The notes under the pieces were generated by a model. The model had not been told where the DNA came from and did no database searches. It was given only the letters and a program-made list of their open reading frames with translations. A stretch of DNA of 9,382 bases. Origin: an uncultured Eubacteriales bacterium. GTDB lineage: Bacteria; Bacillota; Clostridia; Lachnospirales; Lachnospiraceae. The stretch spans positions 1-9,382 of the forward strand of contig CACZSO010000229.1 of the NCBI GenBank assembly GCA_902783795.1, written 5' to 3'. Below are positions 5,326 through 9,382 of this stretch, one piece after another. The translations under genes and the position numbers were made by a program. Position 1 is the first letter of the stretch; each line of letters opens with the position of its first letter.

Positions 5326-6205
5326 TCGTGTGAAACGCCCATTGACCCGCCGGCTGATCCAGCTTTATTCGGCATTGCTCTATAATGCCCACTTAAGAGG
5401 CTTCGTCGAAGGAGAGATCTATACCGGCCCGCTTAAAAAGATCTGTGTCCCGGGGCTTAACTGCTATTCTTGCCCGGGGGCTGTGAGTGCCTGTCCGTTG
5501 GGAGCGCTTCAGAATGCAGTGGCTTCCTCTGCCGACCGGCCTGCGTTTTACGTTGTCGGTCTGCTGCTTTTGTTCGGGCTGTTTTTAGGGCGTGTGATCT
5601 GTGGCTATCTGTGCCCCTTCGGGCTGATCCAGGAGCTTTTGCATAAGCTGCCCACAAAAAAAGTCAGAAAAAGTTCACTGACCCGCAAGTTAAGCCGGGT
5701 GAAATACATGATACTGCTGGTCTTTGTACTGGCGGTCCCGGTATGGTTTGCGCTGAAAAGAGTACCGCTTCCGGCTTTCTGCAAGTATATCTGCCCGGCA
5801 GGAACATTGGAGGGTGCCGTACTTTTGTTGCTTCATCCTGCCAACAGTGAGCTGCGCGCTTTAGCCGGTGGTCTGTTCTGGTGGAAATTTTCCCTTATGG
5901 CAGTGATATTGGCCGCCTGTGTGTTTGTATATCGGGCTTTCTGCCGTTTTCTCTGCCCGCTGGGAGCTATTTATGGCCTGTTCTCGCGGATCGCTCTTTT
6001 AGGCGTTAAAGTGGATCCTGTTCGGTGCACTGACTGCGGCGCCTGCGTCCGGGCCTGTCCGACAGATATCCTTAAGGTGGGTGACAGTGAGTGCGTTCAC
6101 TGCGGGAACTGCATAGATGTCTGCCCTGAGAAAGCCATTTCTTTTTGTGCAGGGAAGATAGTCCTTCACGGACCGGCGCTGCCGGAAAGGGGGCAGCAGA
6201 AGTGA
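5318..6205 (+). CDS. NapH-like membrane 4Fe-4S binding protein (polyferredoxin)
   Basis: A 295-residue membrane electron carrier. In order it has: CYSCPGAVSACPLGA (49-63); a helix (77-95) leading to CGYLCPFG (95-102); a helix (130-146); CKYICPAG (155-162); a helix (190-206); CRFLCPLGA (209-217); and two classical 4Fe-4S motifs, CTDCGACVRACP (237-248) and CVHCGNCIDVCP (259-270). The repeated C-x3-CP motifs and paired ferredoxin clusters are those of NapH/RnfC-like membrane iron-sulphur proteins, which move electrons across or into the membrane. Clusters near the C-terminus would accept electrons on one side; the C-x3-CP sites may be redox-active. The best start is TTG at 5318, overlapping the CXXC gene by eight bases, with GGAG at 5304-5307. 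A GTG at 5330 lacks a ribosome site. No nap genes are near, so this is not a nitrate reductase subunit; it probably feeds the thioredoxin next door. Confidence 0.87.
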   Translation: MTDRVKRPLTRRLIQLYSALLYNAHLRGFVEGEIYTGPLKKICVPGLNCYSCPGAVSACPLGALQNAVASSADRPAFYVVGLLLLFGLFLGRVICGYLCPFGLIQELLHKLPTKKVRKSSLTRKLSRVKYMILLVFVLAVPVWFALKRVPLPAFCKYICPAGTLEGAVLLLLHPANSELRALAGGLFWWKFSLMAVILAACVFVYRAFCRFLCPLGAIYGLFSRIALLGVKVDPVRCTDCGACVRACPTDILKVGDSECVHCGNCIDVCPEKAISFCAGKIVLHGPALPERGQQK

Positions 6206-6726
6206 AGCCAATGTTAAAGCGTCTTCTCTGGACCTTTGCCCTTGCCGTGCTGGCAGCGGTGCTGGTGTGGGTAAATCTGCCGAAAAAAGAGACTGCCTCC
6301 CCGGGAACAGCGGTGGGAGAAGCGCTGCCGGATTTCACAGCCGAATGTCTGGATGGCCGTGTTTTCCATCTGCAGGACCAACGGGGGAAAGTGGTCGTCA
6401 TCAATATCTGGGCGACTTGGTGTACTCCCTGTATCAAGGAGCTGCCGGGGTTTGACCGGCTTAAGCAGGAGCACTCGGAAGAGGTTTCAGTCCTGGCCCT
6501 GCATGCCCAGCCCGTAACAACGGATGTGTCAGAGTATCTTTCCGGCTTTTCCTATCAAATTCCCTTTGCTGTGGACGAGGACGGCAGCCTCGGGGAGGCA
6601 TTGAACATCTCAACGGTCCTTCCACAGACACTGATCATCACTCCGGAGGGAATCGTTTCCTATAATCAGTCAGGCTCACTTGACTATGAAGAACTGCTGG
6701 AACTTGTCACGGCAGCAAAGCAGTGA
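6202..6726 (+). CDS. TlpA/ResA-like membrane-anchored thiol-disulphide oxidoreductase
   Basis: A 174-residue thioredoxin-fold protein with an N-terminal membrane anchor (about 7-25) and an extracytoplasmic domain from about residue 38 (GEALPDFTAECLDG). The active site is WCTPC (73-77) after the strand KVVVINIWAT, and the cis-proline loop is STVLPQT (P141), followed by the usual LIITPEG strand. TlpA/ResA proteins reduce specific disulphides outside the membrane, classically in cytochrome c maturation. No cytochrome genes are seen here, so another target such as the neighbouring cysteine-rich lipoprotein is likely (inference). The GTG at 6202 is preferred: it overlaps the preceding TGA as GTGA, and AAAGGGGG (6185-6192) lies nine bases upstream. 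The ATG at 6211 is too far from that site. It is the last gene of the operon. Confidence 0.88.
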   Translation: MKPMLKRLLWTFALAVLAAVLVWVNLPKKETASPGTAVGEALPDFTAECLDGRVFHLQDQRGKVVVINIWATWCTPCIKELPGFDRLKQEHSEEVSVLALHAQPVTTDVSEYLSGFSYQIPFAVDEDGSLGEALNISTVLPQTLIITPEGIVSYNQSGSLDYEELLELVTAAKQ

Positions 6727-6764
6727 AGTGCCGGTATTATGGGCGTATCCGCCCTTTAAAAAAC

Positions 6765-6819
6765 GGAGCTGAAATCGTAAACAGTTCATCTGAATTGTTT
6801 CGATCTGGCTCCCTTTTTT
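6765..6819 (+). terminator. Intrinsic terminator of the six-gene operon
   Basis: The long interrupted stem pairs GGAGC (6765-6769) with GCTCC (6808-6812), ATCG with CGAT, and AAACA with TGTTT around a loop of about 12 bases. Six Ts (6814-6819) follow it. A smaller hairpin, GGGCG-TATC-CGCCC (6741-6754), lies between the stop codon and this structure and may add to it. It fits the end of the operon. Confidence 0.8.
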
Positions 6820-7006
6820 ATGGCAAAAGCCATGATCTTTCCTTTGTAAAAACAAAAGTTAGATCTGGGAAAAAACATATAAAATCCTTGTTTTAACAGG
6901 ATAAATTCCTGCATTTGCAGCTCTTTTGCAGCGAGAAGTGATATATTTACAGGAGTATAGGCGGAGAAGTATCTATGCTGGATATTACTTTTAACCATAA
7001 AGGCCA

Positions 7007-7035
7007 TTGATGATCATATAATTATCAATTATAAT
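7007..7035 (+). promoter_or_regulatory. Promoter TTGATG-N17-TATAAT upstream of the XRE regulator
   Basis: TTGATG (7007-7012), a 17-base spacer and a consensus TATAAT (7030-7035) form a strong sigma-A-type promoter. The predicted start is near 7042. The transcript would carry the 27-residue frame and then a leader of roughly 320 bases before the XRE gene at 7363. Confidence 0.65.
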
Positions 7036-7088
7036 AAGACGTGTAAAAGGCAGAAGTGTATCCTTTATCAAAAAAGGGTTTTTGTGGT

Positions 7089-7172
7089 ATGGATAAATAT
7101 TTCTTACCTTTGCTGGCCCTGTGTGCTATGTCTGGCTTCATATACGGGCCCAATGTCATCCTTCAGGGATAG
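7089..7172 (+). CDS. Possible small hydrophobic peptide (27 aa)
   Basis: An ATG-started frame encodes MDKYFLPLLALCAMSGFIYG followed by PNVILQG and a TAG stop. It is hydrophobic enough for one short membrane helix. It begins about 47 bases after the predicted start of transcription from the promoter at 7007-7035. The ribosome site is weak: AAAGGG (7073-7078) is about 10 bases before the ATG. It could be a leader peptide, a small membrane protein or the truncated start of a decayed gene. There is no known family in view. Confidence 0.25.
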   Translation: MDKYFLPLLALCAMSGFIYGPNVILQG

Positions 7173-7310
7173 AAGCGCCTAATAGACCTGGGTGACACAA
7201 CCTGGTCCTTCAACAAAAAAGAACGACATAGTACTGTTTCTTTTCTTGCTTTATTCAATTAAAAAGCGGCTGAATATTGGCCGGAGTTTTTGTGCTATAA
7301 AATATGTGTG

Positions 7311-7340
7311 CCGGGGCTTAAAACCCGGTAAACCGCGGTT
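7311..7340 (+). promoter_or_regulatory. Hairpin and 10-bp palindrome in front of the XRE gene
   Basis: CCGGG (7311-7315) can pair with CCCGG (7324-7328) around an 8-base loop, and AACCGCGGTT (7331-7340) is a perfect palindrome. Both lie within 52 bases of the start codon, just upstream of the ribosome site (GAGAGGG, 7351-7357). The palindrome could be an autoregulatory operator, since XRE-type regulators commonly bind short dyads near their own genes. This is inference. Confidence 0.35.
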
Positions 7341-7362
7341 AAAAAAGCTTGAGAGGGCATAT

Positions 7363-7968
7363 ATGGAATTTCATGAAAAACTGCAGAAACTAAGGGCAGA
7401 AGAGGGACTGACGCAGGAAGAACTGGCGGAAAAACTGTATGTCTCCCGTACGGCGGTCTCCAAGTGGGAATCCGGCAGAGGATATCCCAGCATCGATTCA
7501 CTGAAGACCATAGCTAAGCATTTTCACGTCACCATCGATGAACTGATCGGCACGGAGGAGATCGTCACCCTGGCCGAGGAGGACAAAAAGGAATCCGTGA
7601 AGAAACACACGTTCCTGCTGTGCGGCATTCTTGATTGTTTAACGATACTTTTGTTGTTTCTCCCTGTTTTTGGGAACGGCGGAACCGGCCATGTTTCTTC
7701 GGTCTCTGTGTCTGCTTTGACAGAGATCAGCAGATGGCTGCAGATCGTATTTATTATCGTACTGGCACTGACCGTGATCAATGGCTTTTTTATGATCATA
7801 TTCAACAGTCTGGAAAAGCCGGTATGGATCCGGCACCGTCTGGTCACCGGAATGGCCCTGTCGATCCTCGGGACTATGCTTTTTATGCTGGCAAAGCAGC
7901 CCTATGCTGGGTTTTTCTATCTTTGCATCCTGCTGGTCAAAGGCTTTCTGCTGCTGAAAAGTCAATGA
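7363..7968 (+). CDS. XRE-family regulator with four-helix membrane domain
   Basis: A 201-residue protein made of an N-terminal XRE/Cro-type helix-turn-helix (residues about 5-62) and a C-terminal membrane domain. The DNA-binding part reads LQKLRAEEGLTQEELAEKL, then VSRTAVSKWESGRGYP and LKTIAKHFHVTIDELI, which matches the family closely. A charged linker (64-81) leads to about four membrane helices (84-101, 126-147, 159-177, 182-198). Such one-component membrane-tethered regulators are common in clostridia and are thought to sense a signal in or at the membrane. The ATG at 7363 follows GAGAGGG with five bases between; the open frame upstream has no initiation signal and is not coding. The PAP2-type phosphatase gene follows 105 bases later in the same direction and is a plausible target or operon partner. 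Confidence 0.9.
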   Translation: MEFHEKLQKLRAEEGLTQEELAEKLYVSRTAVSKWESGRGYPSIDSLKTIAKHFHVTIDELIGTEEIVTLAEEDKKESVKKHTFLLCGILDCLTILLLFLPVFGNGGTGHVSSVSVSALTEISRWLQIVFIIVLALTVINGFFMIIFNSLEKPVWIRHRLVTGMALSILGTMLFMLAKQPYAGFFYLCILLVKGFLLLKSQ

Positions 7969-8035
7969 CACGAAGCGTATCGGCCATGTGAAGGAACGTT
8001 TCTTGCGATGTCACCTTCCTCTTTATAGAATGAGG

Positions 8036-8049
8036 CTGCCTTCGGGCAG
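8036..8049 (+). other. CTGCC-TTCG-GGCAG hairpin in front of the PAP2 gene
   Basis: A five-pair stem with the very stable UUCG tetraloop ends nine bases before the ribosome site (GGGAGG, 8059-8064) of the phosphatase gene. What follows is ATTAATT, not a T tract, so it is a weak terminator of the upstream XRE transcript at best. It may instead set mRNA stability or processing between the two genes. Confidence 0.5.
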
Positions 8050-8073
8050 ATTAATTCCGGGAGGATGATGAAA

Positions 8074-8736
8074 ATGAAAAACAAAAGAAAGTTTCTGGCT
8101 GCCGGCGTTTACGGGCTGCTTACGGTGGTGTTGATCCTGCTGATCCGTTTTGCCGATGTTCAGGCCATCGGGCCGGAAGGAACGTGTATCGGGCTGTCCC
8201 ATATGAATCAGTTTGTCTTTGAGTTATTCGGGGTCAATATGCTTTGGTATGAGATCACGGACTGGCTGGGACTCGCAGCAGTCGGCACGGCATTTGTGTT
8301 TGCCATGGCAGGACTGATCCAGTGGGTCCGGAGGAAAAACATGCTGAGGGTCGACAAAGAGATCCTGGCGCTGGGTATTTTGTATCTTGTGGTGACAGGA
8401 CTCTATGTCCTGTTTGAACTTATGATCGTGAATTACAGGCCCATTATGATGCCAGGCAGCACACAGCCGGAGGCATCTTTTCCATCGTCACATACCATGC
8501 TGGTATGCGTGATCATGGGAAGCGCTCCCCTGCCGGTCAGGAAGTATATTACAGGAACCGTATTGAAAAGGATACTTTGCACAGGCTGCAGGATCATCAT
8601 CGGCATTACGGTCTTCGGAAGACTGATCTCCGGCGTTCACTGGTTTACAGATATCATCGGGGGAATTCTGATCAGTGCCATGCTGCTGGATCTATACGAA
8701 GGGATACTGGAGAGGATCATACCTGGGCGGCCGTGA
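8074..8736 (+). CDS. PAP2-family membrane phosphatase
   Basis: A 220-residue polytopic membrane protein of the phosphatidic-acid phosphatase type 2 superfamily. These enzymes remove phosphate from lipid phosphates, for example phosphatidate or undecaprenyl pyrophosphate, at the membrane surface. Motif one is NYRP (120-123); motif two is PSSH (137-140, with the catalytic-type H140); and motif three is GRLISGVHWFTD (182-193), with R183, H189 and D193. Two variations stand out: E115 sits where the canonical motif has lysine, and G182 replaces serine in the S-R pair. The nucleophilic histidine H189 and D193 are kept, so activity is possible. There are about six membrane helices. The ATG at 8074 is preferred because it is nine bases from GGGAGG; two earlier ATGs (8065 and 8068) touch or crowd that site. 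It may be co-transcribed with the XRE regulator. Confidence 0.83.
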   Translation: MKNKRKFLAAGVYGLLTVVLILLIRFADVQAIGPEGTCIGLSHMNQFVFELFGVNMLWYEITDWLGLAAVGTAFVFAMAGLIQWVRRKNMLRVDKEILALGILYLVVTGLYVLFELMIVNYRPIMMPGSTQPEASFPSSHTMLVCVIMGSAPLPVRKYITGTVLKRILCTGCRIIIGITVFGRLISGVHWFTDIIGGILISAMLLDLYEGILERIIPGRP

Positions 8737-8753
8737 AAACAGTAAAGTTACCA

Positions 8754-8782
8754 TGGACATTTACCCTAAGGCCAAGTATAAT
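8754..8782 (+). promoter_or_regulatory. Promoter TGGACA-N17-TATAAT
   Basis: TGGACA (8754-8759, one mismatch to TTGACA), a 17-base spacer and a consensus TATAAT (8777-8782) lie 17 bases after the phosphatase stop codon. The predicted start is near 8789, giving a leader of about 100 bases for the propeller gene at 8889. It is the best-scoring promoter I see in the window. Confidence 0.72.
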
Positions 8783-8888
8783 AAACAGGAAGAAGGTTCT
8801 GCATTTTCAGTAAATACAAAAGGCTTGGGCCGAAGTTATGCTCCAATATGGCCTTAGATATATTTAATTACAGCAAGGAGCTTCACCA

Positions 8889-9382
8889 GTGAAAAACACA
8901 AAGACAAAACCGATCAGAATTCTGGCTGCCATTATCATCGCTACATTGATCCTTACAGGGATCCGAATGTCCGCATCTGCAGACAGCGCTTCGAGCTGGG
9001 ATGAGATGAGTTTTGAAGCCCAGAATAATTACAGGATATTCGATATCGATTCTGGCCTGCCGTTTTTGGGTTATATGGCGGTGGCACAGACCCCGGACGG
9101 CTTTATCTATACAGGCGGCTACGGCGGACTGGTGCGTTATGATGGGAAGAAATTTGAGCGTCTCACAGGTGTGGACAGCGTGATAAGCCTTTGCGTCGCG
9201 AAGGATGGAGGCCTGTGGATAGGCACGAACGTGGGCGCCCTGGTGCATATGGCTCCTGATGATAAGATGACCTATTATGGAAAAGATGAGGGCCTGGACG
9301 TGGTATCCATCCGTGGGATCTGTACGGATGCGGCAGGCAATGTGGTTTTCGGAACGGACCAGGGCGTCTATGTGCTGGATAC
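8889..9382 (+). CDS. Sensor with two-component-regulator propeller repeats, 3'-truncated by the window edge
   Basis: The first 164 residues of a larger protein. A signal peptide or membrane segment (about 9-27, ending near SASA) is followed by a typical propeller leader (YRIFDIDSGLPF, 49-60). Then come beta-propeller repeats of the Reg_prop type: TPDGFIYTGGYGGLVRYDGK (68-87), KDGGLWIGTNVGAL (105-118) and AGNVVFGTDQGVYVLD (149-164). Clostridial relatives are large membrane sensors whose extracytoplasmic propeller is followed by a cytoplasmic GGDEF, EAL, HD or kinase domain. Which one applies here cannot be seen. The start is GTG at 8889, with AAGGAG (8875-8880) eight bases before it. The frame is open to the window end, and the promoter at 8754-8782 serves it. 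The PAP2 gene upstream is a separate unit. Confidence 0.85.
   Translation, partial: MKNTKTKPIRILAAIIIATLILTGIRMSASADSASSWDEMSFEAQNNYRIFDIDSGLPFLGYMAVAQTPDGFIYTGGYGGLVRYDGKKFERLTGVDSVISLCVAKDGGLWIGTNVGALVHMAPDDKMTYYGKDEGLDVVSIRGICTDAAGNVVFGTDQGVYVLD

Larger units (their letters stand above)
6820..7362. other. Gene-poor AT-rich interval (543 bases)
   Basis: This stretch contains a near-consensus promoter (7007-7035), a possible 27-residue peptide (7089-7172), an imperfect hairpin at about 7183-7208 (GACC...GGTC) and a hairpin plus palindrome just before the XRE gene. A minus-strand open frame at 6786-7007 has no ribosome site and runs into the terminator. The base composition is clearly richer in A+T than the flanking genes. 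It may be the remains of a lost gene. Confidence 0.55.

Noticed and set aside
4778..5375. Long minus-strand frames under the lipoprotein, CXXC and polyferredoxin genes
   Set aside because: They are antisense to well-supported coding genes with recognisable motifs and show no family features.
6786..7007. Minus-strand open frame of 73 codons (begins MAFMVKSNIQ)
   Set aside because: It has no ribosome site, no recognisable family, runs into the operon terminator on the other strand, and lies in AT-rich DNA where open frames occur by chance.
7192..7362. N-terminal extension of the XRE regulator from the open frame upstream
   Set aside because: The extension has no ribosome site, unlike the ATG at 7363, which has GAGAGGG at good spacing, and the helix-turn-helix begins normally a few residues after that ATG.
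8820..8870. Terminator between the phosphatase and propeller genes (AAGGC ... GCCTT)
   Set aside because: The pairing is short with a long loop and no real T tract, and it would lie inside the leader of the propeller gene after its promoter.

Overview
The window looks like chromosomal DNA of a Gram-positive anaerobe of the class Clostridia, most likely a Lachnospiraceae-type gut bacterium. This rests on protein style, strong AGGAGG-type ribosome binding sites, moderate GC content and the gene families present. It is inference; no rRNA or marker gene is in view.

Left part (1-1459, + strand): three unrelated GNAT acetyltransferase genes in a row. The first is cut by the window edge, the second is intact, and the third is a pseudogene that has lost the middle of its fold and changed frame. 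A YihY/BrkB-type membrane protein (2253-1411, - strand) converges on the pseudogene and overlaps its last 49 bases. Next comes an intergenic stretch with hairpins and a plus-strand promoter, then a small membrane-anchored DUF4367-like protein (3039-2545, - strand).

Centre (3164-6819): a divergent regulatory region in which two extended -10 promoters sit at exactly the same distance from the two arms of a perfect 18-bp inverted repeat. The rightward promoter should drive a tightly packed six-gene operon: a 7-TM protein of unknown function, a PrsW-like intramembrane protease, a lipoprotein with a Cna-B/prealbumin-like domain rich in cysteines, a 48-residue CXXC membrane peptide of the CD1871A type, a NapH-like membrane polyferredoxin, and a TlpA/ResA-like thioredoxin. 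Every junction is an overlap of 4-13 bases or a 13-base gap, and a strong intrinsic terminator follows the last gene. The last four genes read as an envelope electron-transfer and thiol-redox module: electrons may pass through the Fe-S protein to the CXXC peptide and thioredoxin, with the cysteine-rich lipoprotein as a possible target. The PrsW protease and the 7-TM protein suggest that the operon also includes membrane proteolysis or signalling.

Right part (6820-9382, + strand): a 540-base gene-poor AT-rich stretch with a near-consensus promoter and a possible 27-residue peptide. It is followed by an XRE-type regulator with a four-helix membrane domain, a PAP2-family phosphatase with variant motifs, and, behind a second near-consensus promoter, the N-terminus of a secreted or membrane sensor with regulator-propeller repeats that runs off the window. 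No tRNA, rRNA, CRISPR array, insertion sequence or complete mobile element was seen.
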